43,157 nucleotides of DNA from a virus, in IMG/VR virus record IMGVR_UViG_3300010354_000178, positions 1 through 43,157 of that record. One strand, written 5' to 3'. The translations under genes and the position numbers were made by a program. Below the pieces are notes generated by a model. The model was not told the DNA's origin. It ran no database searches and was given only the letters and a program-made list of their open reading frames with translations. Shown here piece by piece: positions 18,193 to 25,330 of this stretch (positions are counted from its first letter, which is position 1; each line of letters opens with the position of its first letter).

Positions 18193-19563
18193 ATGCAAGG
18201 ATTAGCTGGATTAGGGGCTAGATTATTTGGGGCTGGCGGCAGAATGCTTAAAGGAGGCTGGCAGAATCTCAAGAGGATGTTTGGTTTAGGAGGGGCTGCT
18301 ACTGGCGGTGGGCTGTTAGCTAATGCATTGAATGGCCAGCAAAACCAGCAAGGTCAAGATGGTGAAGAAGAGCAACAATTAAATATTGAAGAGCCAGAAG
18401 TAAGCCCTAATGTAACTCCTATCCAGCAATTAAACATGGGAGCTTCTGGTGTTATATCACCTATGGTATCAGGTGGAACACCAGATGAAAAATTAGATTA
18501 TATTGTAAGTTCAGTAGATAGTATGAGAAGAACTATAAGTACGCTAGTATCTTCTATAAGAAGTTTAGCTATCGGACAAGCAACAGTAAATCGTAATGTT
18601 GCAGCTACTGCTGAAAGACCTCAAAGACAAGGATTTATAAGAACTACTGTAGGCGGTGCACTAAAAGCAGCTGGTCTAGGTACAGCTCTTGCTTTAGGTA
18701 TTGGAGCTGCTGCTGGATTATTGAGCAATAATGTAGAAGATGTTGAAAATATTGACGCAACTTTAGAAAATATAACCCCTTCTATAGCTGAGATAAAAAG
18801 TGGTCAAGTTAAACCAGAAGAATCTAACTTATATAAAACAGCTGAGAGTTTAGTAACTAGATTTGATCAATCTTACGGGCTGCCGGTAAGCTTAGAGACT
18901 CCAATAGAAAAAGCAATGGAAGAAAACGAAAACATAAAAACTTTCGTTGAAGGGCTTAGAAGTAATGGTGTTGAAGTTGATCCTAACGCTACACTGTATT
19001 CACTACCTGAAATAGTTAAAAGTATAGCCCCTGCTACTACTCAAGAACCCGGACAACCTGCAACACCTCCTGCTCCTGGTACTGAGCAACCACAGCCAGA
19101 AGCATCAACACCACCTGCAGCTACACCTAATATAACACCTCAACCAGGGCAAGAAGAAACTACGTTAGAAAACAGTACAGCGGCTCCTACTACTATTGCT
19201 CCTCCTGCTTCTTCACCAGCTAATGAAGATGCAACTATAGAGCAACCTATCGAGGGTGAAACTCAAGAAGATGAGATGAGAGGTATAGAACAACAATCCT
19301 CACTTCGAGATACACTACAAGAACCAGGTGCAGGCAATATATTACCCTCTACACAGTCTATAAGAGATAGATCTTTCGAAACTGCTACTAATACTAAAAC
19401 TGTAGTAGCTCCTGTTGTAATTAATGGTCCACAAGCACCTGCTCAGCAAGTTATGCCACAAGTTGCATCTGATGGCAGAGGTAGAGGTGCTACGTTAACT
19501 GTAGCGTATAAAACACCTGCAGATTCTCGAACATACTCGCAAGATAATTTTGCATCTGTATAA
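18193..19563 (+). CDS. Tail tape-measure/hub candidate (unrecognised family)
   Basis: 456 residues in the position where T4-like and other tailed phages place the tape measure or gp28/gp29, directly after the hub assembly genes. The N-terminus is Gly-rich and basic, residues 95-130 are helical (DYIVSSVDSMRRTISTLVSS), and residues about 150-180 are a strongly hydrophobic Ala/Gly/Leu segment. Residues 280-400 are Pro/Thr/Glu-rich and probably disordered. Hydrophobic segments within helix fit a tape measure, but the protein is shorter than T4 gp29 (590) and has a long disordered tail. It ends 5 bases before a bidirectional terminator, so it is the last gene of the plus-strand block. I do not recognise the family. 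Confidence 0.5.
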   Translation: MQGLAGLGARLFGAGGRMLKGGWQNLKRMFGLGGAATGGGLLANALNGQQNQQGQDGEEEQQLNIEEPEVSPNVTPIQQLNMGASGVISPMVSGGTPDEKLDYIVSSVDSMRRTISTLVSSIRSLAIGQATVNRNVAATAERPQRQGFIRTTVGGALKAAGLGTALALGIGAAAGLLSNNVEDVENIDATLENITPSIAEIKSGQVKPEESNLYKTAESLVTRFDQSYGLPVSLETPIEKAMEENENIKTFVEGLRSNGVEVDPNATLYSLPEIVKSIAPATTQEPGQPATPPAPGTEQPQPEASTPPAATPNITPQPGQEETTLENSTAAPTTIAPPASSPANEDATIEQPIEGETQEDEMRGIEQQSSLRDTLQEPGAGNILPSTQSIRDRSFETATNTKTVVAPVVINGPQAPAQQVMPQVASDGRGRGATLTVAYKTPADSRTYSQDNFASV

Positions 19564-19568
19564 AATAA

Positions 19569-19590
19569 AAACGGGGCTTGCGCCCCGTTT
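19569..19590. terminator. Bidirectional Rho-independent terminator
   Basis: A perfect 9-bp stem AAACGGGGC / GCCCCGTTT with a TTGC loop. It is flanked by a T-rich run on the right (TTTCTTTT) and an A-rich run on the left (TAAAATAAAA), so it can stop transcription from both sides. It lies exactly between the convergent plus-strand tail block and gp32. Confidence 0.93.
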
Positions 19591-19593
19591 CTT

Positions 19594-20520
19594 TTAGCTG
19601 TCTTGTGCAAGCTTCTTAAAGAAGCTAAGTTCATCGTCATCATCTTCTTCCCATGGAGCACTCTGCTTAGGTGCTTCCTTAATAGGAGCTGACTTTGAAG
19701 GAACCGGGAATGCCTCCTCTTCTTGCTCAAGCATTTGATCTGCATGACTACGGTTAGATCCAGATGCACCTGCAAGATCGATTGCTTTCTCAAGGCGCAT
19801 CTTAAGTTCTTCATATGACTTAAAGTGCTTTGGATCAACAAGCTCTTGCAATGAGTGCTGCTGTTCCCACACCTTTTCAATAGCGCTATCATCATCAAAG
19901 AGAGCTGAAGGTGAGTCAAATTCAGACTTATCATAGTTACGATAGCCCTCTACATTACGAATCTTAAGCTTGAAGTTGGCTCCCTCCCAAGGATCAAACG
20001 GGTTAAGAGCAGCCTCATCTTCATACTGAGGGTGCATAGCTTCGTTGATCTTATCAAAGATCTTCTTACCATACTTGAATAGGAATACCTTACCGTCATT
20101 TTCTGGTCGAGTAGGATCCTTAACTACGTAAATATTAGAGTAGTAGCTAAGACGACGCTTCTGCTTACGTACAAGATCTTTATTAGACTCAATACCAGAG
20201 TTCCAAAGCTTAGTATTATACTCAGACAGTGGATCTGGCTTACCGAGAGTTGTCAGTGACTTCTCAATATACCAGCCGCCGGGGCCCTGAAAGCCATGAT
20301 CCCAAATGCGTACGAAAGGTACATCTTCATTCTTTGGTGCAGAAAGAAAACGAATAACTGCATAACCGTTACCTGCCTTATCTACATCAGGCTTCCAAAA
20401 ACGATCATCAGAAGAATTATCTTGATTGTTATTATTTGACTTGAGCTTGGTAAGCTCAGAGGTAAGCTTATCGAAAGAGGATTTACGATTCTGCTTAAGG
20501 GCTTCAAAATTACTTGCCAT
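19594..20520 (-). CDS. 32: Single-stranded DNA-binding protein gp32
   Basis: 308 residues (T4: 301) with the gp32 layout: a basic N-terminal cooperativity region, a core with YAVIRFLSAP, LSYYSNIYVVKDPTRPENDG, FKYGKKIFDKINEAM and DPWEGANFKLKI, then an acidic tail EEDDDDELSFFKKLAQ. It coats single-stranded DNA in replication, recombination and repair. The T4 zinc ligands are lost: the T4 CPVCQY segment reads DPLSEY here (residues 96-101) and the protein has no cysteine at all. A GGAG Shine-Dalgarno precedes the ATG. Third-position GC is visibly higher than in neighbours, as expected for an abundant protein. The 51-base leader holds a small GTATA-AGTG-TATAC inverted repeat (20545-20558). Confidence 0.96.
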   Translation of the reverse strand: MASNFEALKQNRKSSFDKLTSELTKLKSNNNNQDNSSDDRFWKPDVDKAGNGYAVIRFLSAPKNEDVPFVRIWDHGFQGPGGWYIEKSLTTLGKPDPLSEYNTKLWNSGIESNKDLVRKQKRRLSYYSNIYVVKDPTRPENDGKVFLFKYGKKIFDKINEAMHPQYEDEAALNPFDPWEGANFKLKIRNVEGYRNYDKSEFDSPSALFDDDSAIEKVWEQQHSLQELVDPKHFKSYEELKMRLEKAIDLAGASGSNRSHADQMLEQEEEAFPVPSKSAPIKEAPKQSAPWEEDDDDELSFFKKLAQDS

Positions 20521-20571
20521 ATCTAATCTCCGTTGTATGACGATGTATAAGTGTATACGTTGTATATAATA

Positions 20572-21144
20572 TCATGAGAACTTTTCTCTCAAGATACTAC
20601 AATATTTAGCTTTATCATAATCCATGAAGGGATAAAGCTTTCTACAGTTAAGTGCTATTGTAGGCCACAAAACTGGATCGTTAATTTGTTTATTCCATTT
20701 ACCAAAGAAGCGTACACAGTCGTTAATAATAATAAATGTTTCTTTAGTAATTTTATTACGAACAAGCAAATTAAGAAGGTGAGGATAGTTGCCAGATTGA
20801 ACTTCAAAATTACTATCAAAGTTCTCTAACATATTACCGATATCATTTTGAAAGTTATACGAGAGTGATTGTTTACGTTTTAAGTATTTACTATAGACTA
20901 ACTCATACTCACTATTAAACAAATCACCTACCCATATTTTAGGATTTTCTGATAAATTTGCAACTAAAAAAGTTAAAGGGTCTTCATGCTTAGATAGTTT
21001 ATAAAATTGATATTTGTCTTTACGAGTCTCAAAAGTGTTTTCTGATGCTCTCACTTTACCATTATATTTGAAGTAGTCGTAAGATTCTGTAGTAAAGTGG
21101 TTCTTAATAGCATTATAAAGTTTATATGCTTCAAATGGTGTCAT
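20572..21144 (-). CDS. 59: Helicase loader gp59
   Basis: 190 residues (T4: 217). The N-terminal pattern PFEAYKLYNAIKNHF, YDYFKYNGKVRASENTFETR and KDKYQFYKLSK matches T4 gp59, as do PKIWVGDLFNSEYELVYSKY and the later NKITKETFIIINDC. gp59 loads the gp41 helicase onto gp32-coated DNA; its partner gp32 is the next gene. Its ATG overlaps the gp33 stop by four bases (ATGA), so the two are translationally coupled. Confidence 0.92.
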   Translation of the reverse strand: MTPFEAYKLYNAIKNHFTTESYDYFKYNGKVRASENTFETRKDKYQFYKLSKHEDPLTFLVANLSENPKIWVGDLFNSEYELVYSKYLKRKQSLSYNFQNDIGNMLENFDSNFEVQSGNYPHLLNLLVRNKITKETFIIINDCVRFFGKWNKQINDPVLWPTIALNCRKLYPFMDYDKAKYCSILREKFS

Positions 21145-21377
21145 ATTGGAAGTCTTGCACCTGTCTTCTTCATTAATCTAAGATCTTCAGCCTCATGTTG
21201 AATCTTTGTCTTTAAGAACGTGCTTTGTTTAATAATAGAAGCCGCTGTTTCAACTTCAATATTATTTACTTCACAATATAATACAACTGCTTCAAAAAAG
21301 CTAATACTTTTTGAAGACGATATTTTTTCTATCTCTTTAGCAAAATCCGCAGAGGTTTTAAATTTAGGAATATTCAT
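21141..21377 (-). CDS. 33: Late transcription coactivator gp33
   Basis: 78 residues, shorter than T4 gp33 (112) but with the same core: a stretch like the T4 SYLEATTAFLEENSI segment (SFFEAVVLYCEVNNIEVETA), then KTKIQHEAEDLRLM, and ending ARLPI. gp33 links the sliding clamp gp45 to host RNA polymerase carrying gp55 at TATAAATA promoters. Several such promoters are present in the window. It begins just downstream of the tmRNA and overlaps gp59 by four bases. Confidence 0.85.
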   Translation of the reverse strand: MNIPKFKTSADFAKEIEKISSSKSISFFEAVVLYCEVNNIEVETAASIIKQSTFLKTKIQHEAEDLRLMKKTGARLPI

Positions 21378-21390
21378 TTATGCTGCACTT

Positions 21391-21704
21391 TAAAAAGGGA
21401 GGTGGTGGGATTCTGTTTCCAAGCTCCCACCGAGCTCATGTTAGGCCGCTAAGGCGTAACGAGATGCAACATTATCGTTTGCATTTAGATTAATGGTCTA
21501 TAACGCGACCAATCGACTATCTCAAGTTACCTATTACACGCCTGTCGATCCTGTTTCGCCCCCATCAAAGATACACCGAGTTCATCCTTTAGCGTCACTA
21601 AGCGCTTAGTGCGGATATAACGAGTTATCGCGGTGTACCTTTGGTGGAGGCGCGGGGTACCGCCCCCCGGTCCAGATCGTCTTTCGATTTCCGTCAACGA
21701 TAGT
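21391..21704 (-). ncRNA. ssrA: Circularly permuted (two-piece) tmRNA, tag ANDNVASRYALAA
   Basis: The minus strand of this gap reads as a permuted tmRNA. First comes an acceptor piece: a 5-bp arm CGGGG/CCCCG (21669-21653), acceptor strand CGCCTCC (21652-21646), then ACCA ending at 21642. Next is a 78-base intervening loop whose ends pair (AAGGTACACCG with CGGTGTATCTT). The coding piece starts at 21563 with GGGGGCGAAACAGGATCGAC; its GGGGGCG pairs with CGCCTCC over 7 bp (one G-U). The tag frame at 21482-21441 is GCA AAC GAT AAT GTT GCA TCT CGT TAC GCC TTA GCG GCC TAA. A GGTGGGA/TCCCACC hairpin (21404-21431) and T5 follow. The order is that of alphaproteobacterial two-piece tmRNAs. Oddity: the T-loop position reads GGCGGTA, not the usual TTCRA type. 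Exact outer ends are approximate. Confidence 0.93.
21441..21482 (-). other. tmRNA proteolysis-tag reading frame
   Basis: Thirteen codons plus TAA, resuming at GCA, encode ANDNVASRYALAA. The ANDN opening and ALAA end are typical of proteobacterial SsrA tags; the terminal LAA is the ClpXP recognition signal. SmpB and ClpXP would be supplied by the host, as no SmpB gene is seen in this window. Confidence 0.92.
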
Positions 21705-21708
21705 ATCT

Positions 21709-21716
21709 TATTTATA
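21709..21716 (-). promoter_or_regulatory. T4-type late promoter (TATAAATA) for the tmRNA
   Basis: An exact TATAAATA on the minus strand, 5 bases before the apparent 5' end of the pre-tmRNA. It lies between the exonuclease stop and the tmRNA, and could also read into gp33, gp59 and gp32. Confidence 0.7.
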
Positions 21717-21729
21717 ATATATATTTTGA

Positions 21730-22359
21730 TTAAATGCCATATTTAATTTTGTATTCTTTGCGTACTTCTAGCAGTTTATTTACAAAATTGTCTCTGCGCT
21801 CTTCAAATATTTGTGGTTGCTCATCATCGACTGATATGAGAATAACTATTCTCGATACTGGTATATTAAAACGCTCTTCATACATAATTGCATAAGCGGC
21901 TGCTTGGCAAAAATAATTAGTAATATAATTCTTATCTTTTAGTTTGCGAGCTGTTTTAAAATCAACAATAGCTAATTTACCATTATACTCAGCTACACAG
22001 TCTACAGTACCTGCCATCTCAAGATAATCTGAATATAATCTTTCTTCTTGAAGATGTACGTTGTCGATATTACTATCAATAACTTGTTTTAAAAGTTTAA
22101 AATTAAACGCATCATTAAAGTTATACTTCGCAGTATCTATAATACTGCCGTTAATATAATCTTCACACAACTGGTGTATACGTGTACCACGTCTTGCAGC
22201 TGTTGAACTAATCCTATTAGCTTCTTCCTCACCTACGCGCAGTCTCCACTCTTTAATTGCATCAGCACCTAAAAGACCGGTTACCGTTGTTACAGAAGGG
22301 TAGAGTTTACCGGCAGGCGTTTTGTAATACCTGCCGGTATCTGTATTTACTTGTTCCAA
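21730..22359 (-). CDS. PD-(D/E)XK exonuclease, RecB/Cas4-like
   Basis: The conserved region begins near LEQVNTDTGRYYKTPAGKLY and contains SVTTVTGLL, RGTRIHQLCEDYI, MAGTVDCVAEY, LAIVDFKTARK (the D-x-K core) and CQAAAYAIMYEE (QxxxY). These are the motifs of the RecB-type nuclease fold found in many marine T4-like phages. The open frame extends upstream to 22494 (TTG), but that part overlaps phoH and looks like its shadow. The best in-frame start I see is a TTG at 22359, giving about 209 residues; no ATG is available near the domain start. An ATG overlapping the phoH stop is in another frame. A role in DNA recombination or host DNA degradation is inferred. Confidence 0.8.
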   Translation of the reverse strand: MEQVNTDTGRYYKTPAGKLYPSVTTVTGLLGADAIKEWRLRVGEEEANRISSTAARRGTRIHQLCEDYINGSIIDTAKYNFNDAFNFKLLKQVIDSNIDNVHLQEERLYSDYLEMAGTVDCVAEYNGKLAIVDFKTARKLKDKNYITNYFCQAAAYAIMYEERFNIPVSRIVILISVDDEQPQIFEERRDNFVNKLLEVRKEYKIKYGI

Positions 22360-22375
22360 TACGTCTTTGTACTGC

Positions 22376-23179
22376 TCATTCTTTTTGAGCAGCGTGAAGT
22401 GCTTCCGCTCCTGCAAAATGCCCTGAAGTAAAGATTGGTGTTCTAAAATTTGTTGCTTCAAGTTGTGTTTTCTTAATAATAAACTCTTTAACAAGACCTG
22501 ATCTTACGATATCATCTTCTGTAAATTCGATACAAGAGAAATATTTTGGCATCTTGTTGATAATTTTCATAAAGTTTTTAAGCCCTGACTTATCATCATC
22601 GTATGATAGATCAGTTTGTCTATAATCGCCACTAAAAACTATTTTGGTATTTTTACCTACGCGAGTAATAATTGTTGTTAGTTCATGATAGGTCATATTT
22701 TGACATTCATCAACAATAACAATACTATTATCAAAAGTTACACCGCGTAGGAATGATGATGTCTCAAAAGTTACTAAACCTTTACCTTTTAAAATATCAT
22801 ACGCGTCTTTTCTTCCATAGAGCTCAGTACATATTGATTGATATGGAGCTTCATAAACTTTAGCTTTGTCTTTAACTGAGCCTGGAAGGAAGCCCATGTC
22901 TCTTGTAGGTACTACTGATCTAATAATTACTATATTTTTATATTCATGGTATTCTATAAGCTCATTTAGTGCGAGATAAAGTGATATGAAAGATTTACCT
23001 GTGCCTGGTAGTCCGTGGATGAAAAGATTTTTACCATTTGTAAAGTCTCTAAATACTTGCTCCTGATTTTTTGTTTTTGGAGAAATGGATCTTAATGAAA
23101 GATAGTTTTTTTGCTCTTTTGCCTCCTGACGCTTTTGTTCTCTTAAAAGTCTTTTTTCAGCGCGGGTTAGTCTTTCCAT
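22376..23179 (-). CDS. phoH: PhoH family P-loop ATPase
   Basis: 267 residues. After a basic N-terminal 30 residues there is a PhoH ATPase core: Walker A GLPGTGKS (56-63), VIIRSVVPTRDMGFLPG, Walker B IVIVDECQN (D157, E158) and the FSGDYRQTD sensor motif. PhoH proteins have RNA helicase-like folds and are common in marine phages; their function in infection is unsettled and a phosphate-starvation link is not shown by this sequence. The next gene, an exonuclease, follows without a gap. Confidence 0.95.
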   Translation of the reverse strand: MERLTRAEKRLLREQKRQEAKEQKNYLSLRSISPKTKNQEQVFRDFTNGKNLFIHGLPGTGKSFISLYLALNELIEYHEYKNIVIIRSVVPTRDMGFLPGSVKDKAKVYEAPYQSICTELYGRKDAYDILKGKGLVTFETSSFLRGVTFDNSIVIVDECQNMTYHELTTIITRVGKNTKIVFSGDYRQTDLSYDDDKSGLKNFMKIINKMPKYFSCIEFTEDDIVRSGLVKEFIIKKTQLEATNFRTPIFTSGHFAGAEALHAAQKE

Positions 23180-23193
23180 ATGATACCTCTATG

Positions 23194-23427
23194 TTACCAT
23201 GTATTGATAGAGCTCCTTCTATGCTTGCTTTTCATATCTTTCATTAAATCACGAAACCCGCTATCAGGCTTTTTAAGGCCTAAGCGGGTTGGGTCTGCAA
23301 TAGCGGTTGCTCTAAGTTGTTGAATGAGATGTGGATTGGCTTTTTTGTAATTATCTAGTTCAGAAATTGACATTGAAATGTCAAACTCTTCATTAGTATT
23401 AGTATCTAAAAACGTATAATTAGCCAT
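23194..23427 (-). CDS. Conserved small protein, FmdB-like but without zinc cysteines
   Basis: 77 residues: MANYTFLDTNTNEEFDISMS, then IADPTRLGLKKPDSGFRDLM and a basic end KSKHRRSSINTW. The opening resembles FmdB-type zinc-ribbon proteins, but the cysteines that would bind zinc are absent. Similar short proteins occur in marine T4-like phages; function unknown. Its ATG overlaps the stop of the next upstream gene by one base. Confidence 0.7.
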   Translation of the reverse strand: MANYTFLDTNTNEEFDISMSISELDNYKKANPHLIQQLRATAIADPTRLGLKKPDSGFRDLMKDMKSKHRRSSINTW

Positions 23428-23624
23428 TAATTAACGATACCTTTAGACGCCCAGTATGCTTTGACGTCATTACTATTTAGGGGATCATACCCCTCAGCAC
23501 GCATATCTCGCTCAACTAATTCTTGTAAATTTTTATTTTCTTCAAGCTTATTTGGTCTAAATTGTTCGTCAATAAGATGTCCAACATTAAGACTATCACT
23601 ATTACTATCAATTTGCTTCTGCAT
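23427..23624 (-). CDS. Small hypothetical protein
   Basis: 65 residues, charged, no cysteines, beginning MQKQIDSNSDSLNVG and ending VKAYWASKGIVN. The end could be a short helical domain. It overlaps the upstream membrane-protein gene by 17 bases and the downstream gene by one, so it looks like part of a coupled cluster. No family recognised. Confidence 0.6.
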   Translation of the reverse strand: MQKQIDSNSDSLNVGHLIDEQFRPNKLEENKNLQELVERDMRAEGYDPLNSNDVKAYWASKGIVN

Positions 23625-23826
23625 TAGTAGTTCTTTCTTGTTTAAGTTTTTTTAATACTCTTTGTGTAGCTTCGCGCTCATGGTGATTAAAAATAATAAG
23701 CATTTCTTGAATGCCTTCTTTCATCCCACTAACATAACCAAAATGCTTGTATAACATGCTTACTAAAAACGTAAGAGCGGTCCAAGCAATTGCTTGATAT
23801 AAGTTTAATTCTAGCATCTCAATCAT
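23608..23826 (-). CDS. Small single-pass membrane protein, unknown
   Basis: 72 residues with one hydrophobic segment (YQAIAWTALTFLVSMLY, residues 10-26) followed by a glycine-rich turn and a charged helix (HHEREATQRVLKKLKQERTT). Two in-frame ATGs (23826, 23817) are possible. A short N-terminal anchor with a cytoplasmic helical tail is inferred. It sits in an early-type cluster between phoH and RNase H, away from the lysis genes. Unknown function. Confidence 0.6.
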   Translation of the reverse strand: MIEMLELNLYQAIAWTALTFLVSMLYKHFGYVSGMKEGIQEMLIIFNHHEREATQRVLKKLKQERTTNAEAN

Positions 23827-24019
23827 CTTCGTAATCCATTAATGCGTCAATATCTTTTGAACGCAATACGTTGTTAAAATTGCGATACTTCTTTTGTTCA
23901 AAGTTGCGCTTTACATCACGAAGAGTAGTTTTCTCTTCTTCAAAATATTGATAATTTTTGTTATTAAAGGTCTTTTTAACTGGCTTATTATCAAACTTTG
24001 TATGCTTATTGTTAATCAT
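23819..24019 (-). CDS. Small basic hypothetical protein
   Basis: 66 residues, Asn/Lys-rich N-terminal half (NKHTKFDNKPVKKTFNNKNY), ending with an acidic DALMDYEDD tail. It overlaps its neighbours by 4 and 8 bases, consistent with translational coupling. Composition suggests a nucleic-acid or acidic partner contact, but no domain is recognised. Confidence 0.55.
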   Translation of the reverse strand: MINNKHTKFDNKPVKKTFNNKNYQYFEEEKTTLRDVKRNFEQKKYRNFNNVLRSKDIDALMDYEDD

Positions 24020-24432
24020 TTCGGAAACAATCCTGGGTATACTGCTAATACAATATCTGGGGTCAGTCCTTTGAATGGATTCTTTCTATCCTTAATAGCA
24101 AGGAGCAACCTAGCTTCATCTTCATCTACGTTTTCTAAGATGTCGAGGAAAAGTGTTTCTCTTTTTAAAGGAGTTAATCCTGGATGCCCACCTTCAATAA
24201 AGAGATAGAGTTTACGAACTTCTGGATATAATCGAGTATGATCTTTAAATTTTGATACCTTAAAAGGTGGATCACCTTTAGGTAGAATAAATTTAGCGCG
24301 TTTATCAAACATATATTGAAGTAAAACTTTAATAGCGCCGTGATTGTTTTGTGCTAGAGCCTTTACTCGCTCTTGCTTAGTAGGAAGCTCAGAGATCTCT
24401 TTAAGAGTCTGAGCAATAGACTGTCTAATCAT
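24016..24432 (-). CDS. Conserved T4-like phage protein (DUF6433-like)
   Basis: 138 residues. FILPKGDPPFKVSKFKDHTR, VRKLYLFIEGGHPGLTPLKR, LFLDILENVDEDEARLLLAI and NPFKGLTPDIVLAVYPGLFP match a family I know from marine T4-like phages as uncharacterised (from memory DUF6433). It is immediately downstream of RNase H (stop and start adjacent) and overlaps the next gene by four bases. A replication-related role is a guess from context only. Confidence 0.7.
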   Translation of the reverse strand: MIRQSIAQTLKEISELPTKQERVKALAQNNHGAIKVLLQYMFDKRAKFILPKGDPPFKVSKFKDHTRLYPEVRKLYLFIEGGHPGLTPLKRETLFLDILENVDEDEARLLLAIKDRKNPFKGLTPDIVLAVYPGLFPK

Positions 24433-25272
24433 TTAAAAGTCACCAATATTTTCCATCAAATTTTTAAGCTTGTAGGCAATAAAGTAATTAAACAGCTTGC
24501 TTTTATCCTTACCTGATTCTTCCTGATATTTATTAATTACTTCTTTTCTAATAGCATCAGGTATCATGTTAAGATCAACTAGCTGTTTATTACGCATATA
24601 ATTACGATCAATAGCTTTATCAAGCATCATTACACCGTCATTATAGATAGTATCTATCTTCTTTTGAGTCAAGGGCTTTTGTCTCTTTTCAGTAACAAAA
24701 GTATCATCATCAGAGAGAACATTAGGAATACCATCACCCTGGTCTCCTTTTAGAATATGTTCAAAAAGATATCTCTTTGGATCATTATGTGCAATCCACT
24801 TCTTACGAACTGGATCATACTGCTTTACGTTATGATTAGATTGTAGCTGGACAAAATCTTTATCGCCAGATAAAATTAATACATCTTCAGCGCTTGATTG
24901 TGTGAGAGTAGCAATAACATCATCTGCTTCTGCTGTATCTACTTGAATAACTCTGTAAGGAAAATTTTCTTTGATCTCTTGCTTAACCTTATTAAAGATA
25001 TCATATACATGCGTCCAGTTAATCTCAGACGCCTCTCGATTCTTTTTACGGTTAGCTTTATAATAAGGAAAAACTTGCTTACGCCAGTAATTTTTATCAT
25101 CACAAGCAATTATCAAATCGCCAAAGTCATTACCAAACTTTTGTTTGTATGTGCGAAGCGAGTTAATAACCATGTGACGAAACAAGCCCTCTTCTATAGG
25201 GATGTTTGTGTGATTACCAATCTGCATCATGAGATTAGATATCATTACTTGATTAAAATCAACAATTATCAT
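24433..25272 (-). CDS. rnh: RNase H, T4 rnh-type 5'-3' FEN-like nuclease
   Basis: 279 residues from the ATG at 25272, which has GGAA 8 bases upstream; a further ATG at 25287 adds six residues and is less likely. The FEN-family acidic residues are visible: MIIVDFNQ, LIIACDDKNYWRKQ, YYKANRKKNRE, DTAEADDVIATL and ILSGDKDFVQLQ, then GDQGDGIPNVLS. T4 RNase H (305 residues) removes lagging-strand RNA primers. A good sigma70-like promoter (25302-25330) lies just upstream. Confidence 0.93.
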   Translation of the reverse strand: MIIVDFNQVMISNLMMQIGNHTNIPIEEGLFRHMVINSLRTYKQKFGNDFGDLIIACDDKNYWRKQVFPYYKANRKKNREASEINWTHVYDIFNKVKQEIKENFPYRVIQVDTAEADDVIATLTQSSAEDVLILSGDKDFVQLQSNHNVKQYDPVRKKWIAHNDPKRYLFEHILKGDQGDGIPNVLSDDDTFVTEKRQKPLTQKKIDTIYNDGVMMLDKAIDRNYMRNKQLVDLNMIPDAIRKEVINKYQEESGKDKSKLFNYFIAYKLKNLMENIGDF

Positions 25273-25301
25273 TTTTAAGTTCCACATTAATTTGCACTAT
25301 T

Positions 25302-25330
25302 AATATATAGTCAAATTAATAATTAATCAA
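25302..25330 (-). promoter_or_regulatory. Sigma70-like early promoter for RNase H block
   Basis: On the minus strand: TTGATT, 17-base spacer, TATATT. It overlaps the end of the upstream gene (25323-25673). The AGTTGATT context is shared with the promoters at 26892-26922 and 34873-34900. Confidence 0.6.

Noticed and set aside
19443-19934. 163-codon minus-strand frame over the end of gp32 and the tape-measure candidate
   Set aside because: It crosses the terminator and overlaps gp32 in another frame; its composition is that of a shadow frame.
20545-20558. GTATA-AGTG-TATAC in the gp32 leader as an operator or gp32 autoregulatory pseudoknot
   Set aside because: Only a 5-bp AT-rich stem and no pseudoknot pairing partner identified.
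21400-21720. Protein-coding gene or tRNA cluster in the gap upstream of gp33
   Set aside because: No frame of useful length apart from the 13-codon tag; the conserved motifs and acceptor stem identify a tmRNA, not tRNAs.
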